NCBI RefSeq assembly: GCF_900116905.1
Contig: NZ_FPCG01000005.1
Span: forward strand, 1 to 64,000
Length of the DNA: 64,000 nucleotides
Source: Micrococcus terreus
GTDB lineage: Bacteria; Actinomycetota; Actinomycetes; Actinomycetales; Micrococcaceae
Direction of reading: 5' to 3'
The notes beneath the pieces were generated by a model. The model was given only the letters and a program-made list of their open reading frames with translations. It had not been told where the DNA came from and searched no databases. The position numbers were made by a program, and so were the translations under genes. This document shows, in pieces, positions 33,876 to 42,406 of this stretch. The first letter of the stretch is position 1; every line of letters starts with the position of its first letter.

Positions 33876-35246
33876 TTAGGACGGCTTCCAGGGGATGACG
33901 GTGCGCAGTTTGCCCCCGGCGGACAGCTGAGGGGGCTCAGGGTCAAGGGTCACACGCACGTGTGCCAGCGTCTGGTCGATCAGCACGCGCCTGAGCTGGT
34001 CGCAGGCTGCCCGCCCTGCCCGGGTGGGGTCTGTGCCGGGGGCCGGGCGCAGCCGCAGAGCGAGGCTGGCTGGGCCGGTCTGGATGATCTGGGACTGCTG
34101 CACATCGGGGACGCGATCCAGGGCCGAGCTCAGGGTCAGCGGGGTGAGCGTGGCGGTGGTGCCGTCGAGGCGGGAGAAGGGCAGCAGGTCCGCGGTGCGG
34201 CCCTGGACCCTCAGGGCCGGCAGCGGGTTGGCGCAGGGGCAGGGGTCGGGGCGGACCAGCACGCTGTCGCCGAGGTCGTTACGCAGGATCGGCTGGACGC
34301 GGTTAGCCAGGTTGCTCACCAACACGGTGTGTGAGGGCTGCCCGGCGGGCACGGGCGCGTGGTCGGCGTCCACCGGCTCGAGCAGTACCCAGTCGCTGTT
34401 GACATGCAGCCAGCCCTGGGCGCAGCTGTAGCTCAGGAAGGGGCATTCGGTGGCGGCGTAGCTGTGCCGCACCGTGGCGCCGAAAGCCTCAGCGATGTGG
34501 GCGTATCCGCCCTCGGCCAGCCCCTCGGCCGCAAGCACGACCAGGACCGGATGGATGTCCAACCGCCCCGCGTCCTGTTCGGCTGCCAGTAGCTCCCCGG
34601 TGGCGGCATAGGGGGCCAGCACGGCCGGGTCGAAGGCGTTGAGCTGTTCTACCAATTGCGGCAAGGGGTCGTGCACCGAGAAGGCGCCGATGCGGGCGGC
34701 GGCCGGCCCCCGGCGCAGTCCCGCGGTGACTGCCCCGGACGCGAAGTGCCCGCCGGTAGCGGCCACCACGGCCAGGCGTCCACCTCGGGTGAAGATGCGC
34801 ACCAGGTCGGTCGGGGTGAGCCAGTCGCGGAGCATCCGCCCGGCCATCGCGGCGGTCACGGCCCTGGACCGGTCATCGAGCAGGTACAGTCCCCGGACCC
34901 CGGTGGTGCCCGAGCTGGTGGCCACGGTGTAGCGGCCCAGCAGTCGGTGGCCGATCAGGGCGGGATCGGACACGAAGGCCTGGACATCGGCCAGGGTGAG
35001 GGCCGGATCGGTCACCCACTCGTCGAAGTGGGCCATCAGCGCGGCCTTGGTGGTGCTCGGCAGCACCCGCGGGTCGGTGATGCGCTCGGGCAGCCCCTGG
35101 TAGCGGCGGCGATAGTACGGGGAGCAGGTCCGGGCGTGCGCCACCATCACCGCCAGGCGGTCCCGTTGCCGGCGCACCAGGGCTTGGGGGCCGCCCTGGC
35201 GGGCCGCACGCGCCTCGAGCAGCAAGCGCAGGGCCTGTTTTGGCAT
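33876..35246 (-). CDS. Phenylacetate-CoA-ligase-like adenylate-forming enzyme
   Basis: The 456-residue protein belongs to the PaaK-like branch of the ANL superfamily. It has an N-terminal VAHARTCSPYYRRRYQGLP segment, the nucleotide loop TSSGTTGVRG, the motif SYAATEC and a C-terminal domain beginning near LRVQGRTADLL. Members activate carboxylates with ATP; many stand-alone ones have unknown substrates. ATG 35246 is favoured over 35333. It is isolated among metal genes and divergent from lspA. Confidence 0.82.
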   Translation of the reverse strand: MPKQALRLLLEARAARQGGPQALVRRQRDRLAVMVAHARTCSPYYRRRYQGLPERITDPRVLPSTTKAALMAHFDEWVTDPALTLADVQAFVSDPALIGHRLLGRYTVATSSGTTGVRGLYLLDDRSRAVTAAMAGRMLRDWLTPTDLVRIFTRGGRLAVVAATGGHFASGAVTAGLRRGPAAARIGAFSVHDPLPQLVEQLNAFDPAVLAPYAATGELLAAEQDAGRLDIHPVLVVLAAEGLAEGGYAHIAEAFGATVRHSYAATECPFLSYSCAQGWLHVNSDWVLLEPVDADHAPVPAGQPSHTVLVSNLANRVQPILRNDLGDSVLVRPDPCPCANPLPALRVQGRTADLLPFSRLDGTTATLTPLTLSSALDRVPDVQQSQIIQTGPASLALRLRPAPGTDPTRAGRAACDQLRRVLIDQTLAHVRVTLDPEPPQLSAGGKLRTVIPWKPS

Positions 35247-35325
35247 GTCACATCCCAAGGCCGCAAGGGCAGGTGCTCCGGGGCGCCATGGTTGGCGGTC
35301 GGCGGGTGGGGCGCCTCCCCGGAGA

Positions 35326-35366
35326 TCACCCATTATTGCGCTAATATCGCGATGTGACGATCACAT
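35326..35366. promoter_or_regulatory. AT-rich divergent control region with perfect dyads
   Basis: Between the ligase-like gene (minus) and lspA (plus) lies ATGTGA (35352-35357), CGA, TCACAT (35361-35366), a perfect 6-3-6 dyad. It is preceded by the palindrome ATCGCGAT (35346-35353) and ATTATTGCGCTAATAT. The setting suggests a repressor site. Confidence 0.5.
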
Positions 35367-35427
35367 GGGATGCGATGCCGCCTCGGCGCGGGCCGGTCCG
35401 GCCCACAGTGACCGGGAAGCCGGGGAC

Positions 35428-35943
35428 ATGAGCGCCGTCCCGGCCCGCCCGGCCGACGCCCGGGCGCGCGGCAGGTGTCGGGCCAGGGCGTCCCTGCTCG
35501 TGACGGCCCTCGCGCTGGCCGCAGTGGACCTGGTGGTCAAGGCCGCCGCGGTCGCCGGGCTCTCGGGCGGGCAGACGGTGGACCTGGGGCCGGTCAATCT
35601 GCGCCTCTACTACAACCCCGGGGTGGCGTTCAGTATGGGCGCGACCCTGCCTTCGTGGGTTATCATCACCGGCACCGGGCTGGTCATCGCCGGGCTGCTC
35701 TGGTACCTGTGGTCCTCGGTGCCCACCCTCACCGCGCTGTCACGTGCCGGTGGCACCGTGTTGCTCGGCGGGGCCCTCGGCAATTTCCTCGACCGGCTCG
35801 ACGGGACCGGGGTGGTGGACTATCTGCACACGACCTGGTTCCCCACCTTCAACCTCGCCGACGTCTTCGTCACCTCCGGGGTGATCGCCTTGGCGCTGGG
35901 AACGATGTGGCGTCCGACACCCGACCCCACACCGAAGCCGTAA
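35428..35943 (+). CDS. lspA: Lipoprotein signal peptidase (LspA)
   Basis: The 171-residue membrane protease has four helices, the YYNPGVAFSMG motif and the catalytic aspartates D122 (GNFLDRL) and D145 (FNLADVF). It cleaves prolipoprotein signals after diacylglyceryl transfer. LspA homologues are known in metal-resistance loci, for example PbrC of the lead operon in Cupriavidus metallidurans. It precedes a CmtR-like regulator and a CDF, so it is probably an accessory paralogue. ATG 35428 is chosen; ATG 35365 is possible. Confidence 0.92.
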   Translation: MSAVPARPADARARGRCRARASLLVTALALAAVDLVVKAAAVAGLSGGQTVDLGPVNLRLYYNPGVAFSMGATLPSWVIITGTGLVIAGLLWYLWSSVPTLTALSRAGGTVLLGGALGNFLDRLDGTGVVDYLHTTWFPTFNLADVFVTSGVIALALGTMWRPTPDPTPKP

Positions 35944-36028
35944 CAGCCCCTGGCCATGCCCGCTTCGACGCCCGCATGCCCCCGGCAACCCCCGGCGACG
36001 ATACACGTTGTGATGTACCGTTGGGGGC

Positions 36029-36356
36029 ATGCGCACCATGACTCCGACGCATGTCTCGGCGCTGTCCCGGCTGGGCCATGCCCTGGCGGACGACACCCGG
36101 ACCTGGATCCTGCTGGCCCTGCGAGCCGGCCCGGCCCTCCCAGCTGGCTCAGGAGTTGGGGGTGTCCAAGCAGGTGATGTCCAACCAGCTGGCCTGCCTG
36201 CGTGGCTGCGGGCTGGTGTCCAGCACGGCCGAGGGCCGCAACGTCTGGTACACCCTGGCCGACCCCCGCCTGGGCCAGACCCTGGGAGACCTGCTGGAGC
36301 TGACCGCGGCCATCGACCCGGACTGCTGCTCCGCCCAGGGGTGCACCTGCGCATGA
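36029..36356 (+). pseudogene. CmtR-like repressor gene with a frameshift
   Basis: The first frame encodes HVSALSRLGHALADDTRTWI and LLALRAGPA. The conserved continuation lies in another frame: PSQLAQELGVSKQVMSNQLACLRGCGLVSST, then GRNVWYTLADPRLGQ, DPDCCSAQGCTCA and stop at 36356. The switch falls at about 36130-36150 in a GC-rich run. The protein would be a CmtR-type sensor with Cys-rich end upstream of the CDF. Either the gene is inactive or the sequence has a one-base error. Confidence 0.7.
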
Positions 36357-36501
36357 GCGCCCCGGCCCGGAGGTCCACGCCCGTCTCGGCCGAGCGTTGC
36401 CCGGACCGGGCCCGCTGGCGGGACTGAGCATGCTTCCAGCCTCCCCGGGCAAGCTGAGGGGGCTGAGTGGATGACCCATCGAGTGGAAGAGAGACGCTGG
36501 T

Positions 36502-37419
36502 GTGAGCGGACACGATCATGCCCATGCCCTGCCGGCGGCGGGCCGGCGGGGCCGGCTGGCCGTGGTCTTCGGCATCACCGCCACGATCATGGTCGCCGAG
36601 ATCATCGGCGCCCTGGCCTCGGGCAGCCTGGCCCTGCTGGCCGATGCCGGGCACATGTTCACCGACTCCGCCGGGCTGCTGATCGCCCTGACCGCCGCGT
36701 CCCTGGCGCTGAGACCAGCCACGGACAAGCGCACCTGGGGGTACCAGCGGGCCGAGATCCTCGCCGCCGCCGCGCAGGCGGCGGTACTGCTGGCCGTGGG
36801 CGGGTTCGTGGCCGTGGAGGGCGTGCGCCGGCTCCTGGCCCCGCCGGCGGTCGAATCCACCACCATGCTCTGGTTCGGGGTGATCGGGTTGGCCGGCAAC
36901 CTCATCGGGCTGGCGATCCTGGCCTCGGCCCGGGGGCAGAACCTGAACATGAAGGCCGCGTTCCTGGAGGTGCTCAACGACGCGCTGGGCTCGGTCGCGG
37001 TCATCGTCTCGGCGATCGTGATCGCCACCACCGGCTGGACCCGGGCCGATGCGGTGGTGTCCCTGCTGATCGCCGCGCTGATCGTGCCGAGGTCCCTGAT
37101 CCTGCTGCGCGACACCATCGAGGTGCTCATGGAGACCACCCCCAAGGGCCTGGACCTGGAGGCGGTCCGCACCCGGCTGGGCGAGTTGCCGCACGTGGTC
37201 GAGGTGCACGACCTGCACGCCTCGCGCATCGACTCCGACACCCCCGTGCTCTCGGCCCACGTCACCGTGCGCGATGAGTGCCTGACCGCCGGGCACCTGG
37301 GCACCGTGCTGGCCGATCTGCAGCGGTGCGTGGCCGAGGACTTCCACGTGGCCATCGAGCACTCCACCTTCCAGATCGAACCGGCCGCCCACCGCCACAC
37401 CGAGACCCACCACCCCTGA
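36502..37419 (+). CDS. CDF-family divalent cation efflux transporter
   Basis: The 305-residue protein opens with SGHDHAHALP and has six helices, the LADAGHMFTDSAGL metal site, VLNDALGS, a cytoplasmic domain with VVEVHDLHASRID and the tail HRHTETHHP. It is of the CzcD/ZitB type for Zn/Cd/Co. It resembles the CDF at 12350 throughout but is a distinct gene. GTG 36502 is the start. A frameshifted CmtR-like regulator precedes it, and thiol genes follow on the same strand. Confidence 0.93.
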   Translation: MSGHDHAHALPAAGRRGRLAVVFGITATIMVAEIIGALASGSLALLADAGHMFTDSAGLLIALTAASLALRPATDKRTWGYQRAEILAAAAQAAVLLAVGGFVAVEGVRRLLAPPAVESTTMLWFGVIGLAGNLIGLAILASARGQNLNMKAAFLEVLNDALGSVAVIVSAIVIATTGWTRADAVVSLLIAALIVPRSLILLRDTIEVLMETTPKGLDLEAVRTRLGELPHVVEVHDLHASRIDSDTPVLSAHVTVRDECLTAGHLGTVLADLQRCVAEDFHVAIEHSTFQIEPAAHRHTETHHP

Positions 37420-37469
37420 CCCGCCCCTTACCCTGATACCACCGCCATCCCTACCCGATTGGAACCCTT

Positions 37470-38234
37470 GTGAGCACACCGACCCGCAATCCCACCCCCG
37501 CCAACTCCTCAACCTCGGGCACCACGTCCCGCAAGGCCAAGACCATCGTCTGGGTCGTGCTGGCCGCCGTGGTGGTCGCCGGGGTGATCGCCGGGGTGGT
37601 GGCCGTCGGCGCCGCTCGAAACGCCACCCCGGACGCCGCCGCGACGCAGGCCGGCCAAAGCGCCGCCCAGGGGTCCGGGCCGACCACCGCGGAGGAAGCC
37701 GGAGAGCTCGTCGTGCGCCCGAACAGCCGGGTGCTGTCCAAGGCCCCGAACGAGCAGGCCGTGCTGGTGGAGTTCCTGGACTTCGAGTGCGAGGGCTGCG
37801 GGGCGGCCTACCCGGTCGTGGAGGAACTGCGGGCCGAGTACGCCGACACGGTGACCTTCGTGACCCGTTACTTCCCGCTGCCCGGGCACCGCAACGCGAT
37901 GCCCGCGGCCGTGGCGGTGGAGGCCGCCGCCCAGCAGGGTGAGTACGAGGCGATGTACCAGCGGATGTTCGAGACCCAGGCCCAGTGGGGTGAGGCCACC
38001 GAGGACAAGAGCCCGGTGTTCCGCGGTTATGCCGAGGAGTTGGGCCTGGACATGGCCGCCTACGACAAGGCGGTGGCCGACCCGGCCACCCGCGTCCGAG
38101 TCGAGGCGGACGTGGCCGACGGCATCGCCCTGGGGGTGCAGGGCACCCCGACCTTCTTCCTGGATGGTGAGATGCTCACCCTCACCTCCCTGGAGCAGTT
38201 CCGCGCCGAGGTCGACGCGGCCGCAAGCAACTGA
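37470..38234 (+). CDS. Membrane-anchored DsbA-like thioredoxin-fold protein
   Basis: The 254-residue protein has an N-terminal helix (IVWVVLAAVVVAGVIAGVVAV), an Ala/Thr linker and a DsbA-type domain with C107-E-G-C110 (FLDFECEGC) and the cis-proline GTPTFFLDG. In actinobacteria such proteins oxidise exported substrates and are recharged by VKOR, the next gene 8 bases downstream. Start GTG 37470. Confidence 0.92.
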   Translation: MSTPTRNPTPANSSTSGTTSRKAKTIVWVVLAAVVVAGVIAGVVAVGAARNATPDAAATQAGQSAAQGSGPTTAEEAGELVVRPNSRVLSKAPNEQAVLVEFLDFECEGCGAAYPVVEELRAEYADTVTFVTRYFPLPGHRNAMPAAVAVEAAAQQGEYEAMYQRMFETQAQWGEATEDKSPVFRGYAEELGLDMAAYDKAVADPATRVRVEADVADGIALGVQGTPTFFLDGEMLTLTSLEQFRAEVDAAASN

Positions 38235-38242
38235 GCCGCACC

Positions 38243-38932
38243 ATGCGCACCCCTGCCACCGACACCGACTCACCCGTGAAGACTGAACCCCTCACCGACC
38301 TCCCCACCGAGCGCGCAGCCGATCCTGATCCGAGTGCCCCGGCGCCGGTGCCGGCTGTCGCCCGGCACCGCCCCTTCGGTCTGGTCCTGCTGGTCACCGG
38401 GGTGGTCGGTTGGGTGGCCTCGGCGATCCTGGTGCTCGAGCGCCTGGAGTTGTACGAGGATGCCGGGCACATCACCAGCTGTGACATCAATCCGTGGGTG
38501 TCCTGCGGGCGGGTGATGGGCACCTGGCAGTCCGAGCTGTTCGGCTTCCCCAACCCGCTGATTGGGATCGTGGCCTTCGCCGTGGTGATCTCGACCGCGA
38601 TGGTGGTGCTCTCCGGGGCCCGGCCCGGGCGCTGGTACTGGGCCGGGCTGCAGGTCGGGGTCACCGCCGGGGCGGTGTTCGTGGCCTGGTTGTGGTTCCA
38701 GGCGTTGTTCGTGATCCACATCCTGTGCCTGTACTGCATGATCGTGTGGGCGGCGATGATCCCGCTGTTCATCCTGCTCACCGTGCGCAACCTCGCCCAC
38801 GGGGTGATCCCCGCCCCCGCCGCGGTGGTGCGGTTTGCGACCGGCTGGGCCGGGACCCTGGTGGCCGTCGTGTACGTGGTCGTGGCCGGCTCGGTGTTCT
38901 GGGCCTTCTTCCCCGCCCTCACTGGCTACTGA
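38243..38932 (+). CDS. Vitamin K epoxide reductase (VKOR) family protein
   Basis: The 229-residue protein has an acidic N-terminal extension and four or five helices. The loop pair C80 and C88 (CDINPWVSCG) and the active-site C162-L-Y-C165 match bacterial VKOR, which reoxidises DsbA and passes electrons to menaquinone. It forms a two-gene unit with the DsbA-like gene. Chromosomes of the group usually have their own VKOR, so this is probably an accessory copy. Confidence 0.94.
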   Translation: MRTPATDTDSPVKTEPLTDLPTERAADPDPSAPAPVPAVARHRPFGLVLLVTGVVGWVASAILVLERLELYEDAGHITSCDINPWVSCGRVMGTWQSELFGFPNPLIGIVAFAVVISTAMVVLSGARPGRWYWAGLQVGVTAGAVFVAWLWFQALFVIHILCLYCMIVWAAMIPLFILLTVRNLAHGVIPAPAAVVRFATGWAGTLVAVVYVVVAGSVFWAFFPALTGY

Positions 38933-39230
38933 GACCCCGGCCGTACCACCGCACTCTCGGTACCACCGCGGCGGGCCCACAGGAGCCGACCAAAACGTAG
39001 GCGGCCTGGCCTACGGGACGCCGGATTCCGGAGTGCCGGTCCCGTGGTCGGCGTCCGGCTCGTCCCGGTGCTGTTCGGAGGTACTGCTCATTCGCTCTCG
39101 TCTGTTCTCCCGCCCCCTGACCCCTGGTCCCTGACGGCGAACCCGGGGATTTCGGGACGACAAACAGCGAACCTCGAGGGCCCGGACGTTTCGGGATGGT
39201 CAGCGGCGCCCCGCGATATCATGGAGAGAT

Positions 39231-39698
39231 ATGACTTCCACACCCCAGGCGCCGGCGGATCCTGCGCCGGATAATGGCCTGGCGAACCGGTACGGGCGCC
39301 CCCCAAGCTCGGGGCCGTCGTTCCCCGCCCGCTGGGGCAAGTGGATCGCCGCCGGGGCCCTCGCCGTGGCCGTGAGTCTCGCGGTGTGGTTCACCGCGGC
39401 CACCAACGGCCAGACCCTGGACTGGAAAGACGTGGGGTACAACATCAAGTCCCCCACCCAGGCGTCGGTGACGTTCCAGCTCACCAAGGATTACGAAGAC
39501 ACGGTCGAGTGCGCCATCCAGGTGCTGTCCGAAAACTATGCCGTGGTCGGTTGGCGCACGATCACCATCGGCCCCGAGACCCCCTCCGCGGAGAACACCC
39601 CGTCGGACAAGACGAAGTACTACGACGTCGACCTGCGCACCGATGCGCTCGGCGTCACCGGCGGCGTGAACTCCTGCTGGATTCCCGACCCCGCGTGA
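39231..39698 (+). CDS. DUF4307 membrane protein
   Basis: The 155-residue protein has a proline-rich start (NGLANRYGRP), one helix (WIAAGALAVAVSLAVWFTAA) and an extracytoplasmic domain with DVGYNIKSPTQASVTFQLTKD and VECAIQVLSENYAVVGW, the pattern of actinobacterial DUF4307. Its role is unknown; elsewhere it is usually near greA and mca, which are not seen here. The 298 bases before it hold no gene. It has an AGAG-type ribosome site immediately before ATG 39231. Confidence 0.85.
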   Translation: MTSTPQAPADPAPDNGLANRYGRPPSSGPSFPARWGKWIAAGALAVAVSLAVWFTAATNGQTLDWKDVGYNIKSPTQASVTFQLTKDYEDTVECAIQVLSENYAVVGWRTITIGPETPSAENTPSDKTKYYDVDLRTDALGVTGGVNSCWIPDPA

Positions 39699-40241
39699 CG
39701 CCCCCCAGATGGCCGGAACTCCCGCTGGGAAAGCGAGGCGGTTCTGCGCGACTCACTTCCGGAGCCCGGCTCGAGGCATCGGCGCCACCAACCGTCAACA
39801 GGAGTTCTTGTCTCAGCCACATCGATGGCGCCCTCGGCCGCCTTCCCGGGAGCTGCCCTGGCAGGCGGCGAGTCGGCGTCGTCAGCGAACAACAGCGCTG
39901 ACGTCGCGTCGACAGCTCTGGCGACCTGAGGCGCCACCGGCTGCACCACCACGCACGGAGCATCACCGCAGTGACCAGGAGGCCTCCGGCCTTGGCCCCT
40001 CCGGGCAGGCAATCGGGCATTCCCTGAGGCACGCCGACCTGCACCTGCTGATCGGTCCTGCTGGGTTTCGTCTCCGCCGGCGCCGCCCGGCTGGCCCCCG
40101 CATCGCCCAGGCCGTGGCCGGCCCGGAAACCCGGGCGACGGTGCCTGGTTACCGAGACTCGATCGTCCCGCCAAAGTGAATGTTCGTGTACCTTAACTTT
40201 TCATAGCGGACAGTGGCGCGCGACACGAGTTCACTCAGGCG
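39699..40241. other. Gene-free stretch with candidate mntH operator
   Basis: No gene is recognisable between 39699 and 40170. AAGTGAA at 40174-40180 and TTAACTT at 40193-40199 form an imperfect dyad in an AT-rich pocket about 45 bases before the Nramp start, and could bind the DtxR/MntR-type regulator encoded downstream. Confidence 0.4.
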
Positions 40242-41483
40242 GTGCGGGCGCCGTCGGGGGAGGAGTGGGTACGGCGCCAGCCGCTGCCCTGGCTGTTGGG
40301 ACCGGCCTTCGTGGCGTCGGTGGCCTACGTGGATCCGGGCAACGTGGCGGCCAACCTCACCGCCGGGGCCCAGTACGGGTACCTGCTGGTGTGGGTGCTG
40401 GTGGCGGCCAATGCCATGGCCGTGCTCGTGCAGTACCTCTCAGCCAAGCTCGGGCTGGTCACCGGCTCCTCCCTGCCCGAGCTGCTGGGGAAGCGGTTGC
40501 CGCGGGGCCGGCGGCTGGCCTATTGGGTGCAGGCCGAGGGCGTGGCCGCGGCCACCGACCTGGCCGAGGTGATCGGCGGGGCGATCGCCCTGCACATCCT
40601 CTTCGGCATCCCGCTGCTGGCCGGCGGGCTGATCATCGGGGCGGTGTCCATGCTGCTGCTGGCCCTCCAGTCCCGGCACGGGCAGCGGCCCTTTGAGTTC
40701 GTGGTGACCGGGCTGCTGGTCATCGTCACCCTCGGCTTCGTCTCCGGGCTGTTCTTCGGCCCGGTCTCCTGGGGCGGGGCGGTGGCCGGGATCGTGCCGC
40801 GATTCGAGGGCACCCAGACCGTGCTGCTGGCCGCCAGCATGCTCGGGGCCACCGTCATGCCGCACGCCATCTACGCCCACTCCTCCCTGGCCCGGGACCG
40901 CCACGGCAGCCCGCCCCCGCCGGCGGCCCTGCCGCGACTGCTCAAGGCGACCCGGTGGGACGTGGTGCTGTCGCTGCTGGTGGCCGGGTCGGTAAACATC
41001 GCCATGCTGCTGCTGGCCGCCGGCAACCTCGCCGGGGTGCCCGGCACCGACAGCATCGACGGCGCCCACGCGGCGATCGCCACCGCCCTGGGCCCGGTGG
41101 TCGGCGTCGCCTTCGGCCTGGGACTGCTGGCCTCGGGGCTGGCCTCGACCTCGGTGGGCTGCTATGCCGGGTCCACCATCATGGCCGGGCTGCTGCACCG
41201 GCACGTCCCGCAGGTGACCCGCCGGGCCGTCACCCTGATCCCGGCGCTGGTGATCATCGCCGCCGGGGCGGACCCGACCTGGGCGCTGGTGCTCTCCCAG
41301 GTGGTGCTGAGCCTGGGCATCCCCTTCGCCCTGATCCCGCTGGTCGCTCTGACCGGCAACCGCACCCTGATGGGGTCCTTCACCAACGCCAGGGCCTTGC
41401 GGGTGGCGGCCTGGGTGGTGGTGGGCCTGATCGTGGCACTGAATCTGGCCCTGATCGGGCTGATGGCCACCGGCCAGGGCTGA
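40242..41483 (+). CDS. mntH: Nramp-family manganese/iron transporter (MntH)
   Basis: The 413-residue protein has about eleven helices. The metal-site motif VDPGNVAANLTAGAQYG lies in helix 1 and TVMPHAIYAHSSL carries the helix 6 MPH. These residues bind Mn(II)/Fe(II) and support proton-coupled uptake, in contrast with the exporters elsewhere in the island. Start GTG 40242 has only a weak ribosome site. The regulator gene follows directly. Confidence 0.94.
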   Translation: MRAPSGEEWVRRQPLPWLLGPAFVASVAYVDPGNVAANLTAGAQYGYLLVWVLVAANAMAVLVQYLSAKLGLVTGSSLPELLGKRLPRGRRLAYWVQAEGVAAATDLAEVIGGAIALHILFGIPLLAGGLIIGAVSMLLLALQSRHGQRPFEFVVTGLLVIVTLGFVSGLFFGPVSWGGAVAGIVPRFEGTQTVLLAASMLGATVMPHAIYAHSSLARDRHGSPPPPAALPRLLKATRWDVVLSLLVAGSVNIAMLLLAAGNLAGVPGTDSIDGAHAAIATALGPVVGVAFGLGLLASGLASTSVGCYAGSTIMAGLLHRHVPQVTRRAVTLIPALVIIAAGADPTWALVLSQVVLSLGIPFALIPLVALTGNRTLMGSFTNARALRVAAWVVVGLIVALNLALIGLMATGQG

Positions 41484-41530
41484 TGATCGCCGGACAGGGC
41501 CGAGACCGGGTGTTGGGTAGCGTGGCCGGC

Positions 41531-42211
41531 ATGGATCCGAGCGAGCTCACCCCGGTGGCCCAGGACTACCTCAAGGTCATCTGGTCGGCCACCGAATGGG
41601 GGGACCCTCCGATCACCACCACGGCCCTGGCCGCCCGGTTCGGCACCAGCGCCCCGAACGTCACCGACACCGTCAAGCGCCTGGCCGGCCAGGGGCTGGT
41701 CGAGCACCGCCCGTACAAGCCGGTCACCCTCACCGCGGCCGGACGCGACTACGCCGTGGCCATGGTCCGGCGCCACCGACTGCTCGAGACCTTCCTGGTC
41801 ATCGCCCTGGGCTACGCCTGGGACGAGGTCCACGAGGAGGCCGAACGCCTCGAACATGCCGCCTCCGAGACCCTGATCGAGCGCATCGACGCCCTGCTCG
41901 ACCACCCCGTCACCGACCCGCACGGGGACCCCATCCCCACCGCCACTGGACACGTCCACCGCCCCGCTCAGGCCACCCGGCTTAGCCACGCCACTCCGGG
42001 GCCCTACACCGTGGCCCGAGTCTCCGACGCCGACCCGGGCCGGCTCGCCCGCTTCCGGGAGAAGAACCTCCTGCCGGGCCAAGTCCTGCACATCACCGAC
42101 CGACACCCCGATGGCACCCTCACCGGACTGCTCGGCCGACCCAGCGGACCGATCGATCTGGGTCTCGAGGAAACCACCGCCATCTGGGTGACACCCGCTC
42201 CCGGTCCCTGA
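41531..42211 (+). CDS. mntR: DtxR/MntR-family metal-dependent repressor
   Basis: The 226-residue protein starts with the family sequence LTPVAQDYLKVIWSATEW and an HTH (TTALAARFGTSAPNVTDTVKRL). A metal-binding dimerisation domain follows (RRHRLLETFLV, DEVHEEAERLEHAASETLIERI), then an SH3-like FeoA domain at the end. It probably represses mntH when Mn(II) is sufficient. ATG 41531 fits the family N-terminus; an in-frame ATG at 41483 overlapping the mntH stop would add 16 residues. Confidence 0.9.
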   Translation: MDPSELTPVAQDYLKVIWSATEWGDPPITTTALAARFGTSAPNVTDTVKRLAGQGLVEHRPYKPVTLTAAGRDYAVAMVRRHRLLETFLVIALGYAWDEVHEEAERLEHAASETLIERIDALLDHPVTDPHGDPIPTATGHVHRPAQATRLSHATPGPYTVARVSDADPGRLARFREKNLLPGQVLHITDRHPDGTLTGLLGRPSGPIDLGLEETTAIWVTPAPGP

Positions 42212-42406
42212 CGAACGACACCTCACTAGCCAGGCAGACGACCTCCTGCTCAGGACCTGGCCCGAGTGACCCCAGCAGCGTGATCCGCATCTTCACGATG
42301 TGCCAGAAATGCACATGGTTAATCTTCAAGTGCTGGCCTGACGTGTTCGTGACCGGCGTATTCTCTCGATTCCAGAGCGGGAGCGGGCTACGCGGGGAGC
42401 CCAAGG

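Noticed and set aside
35740-37512. Minus-strand open frame of 590 codons opposite lspA and the CDF
   Set aside because: Antisense shadow with no recognisable domain.
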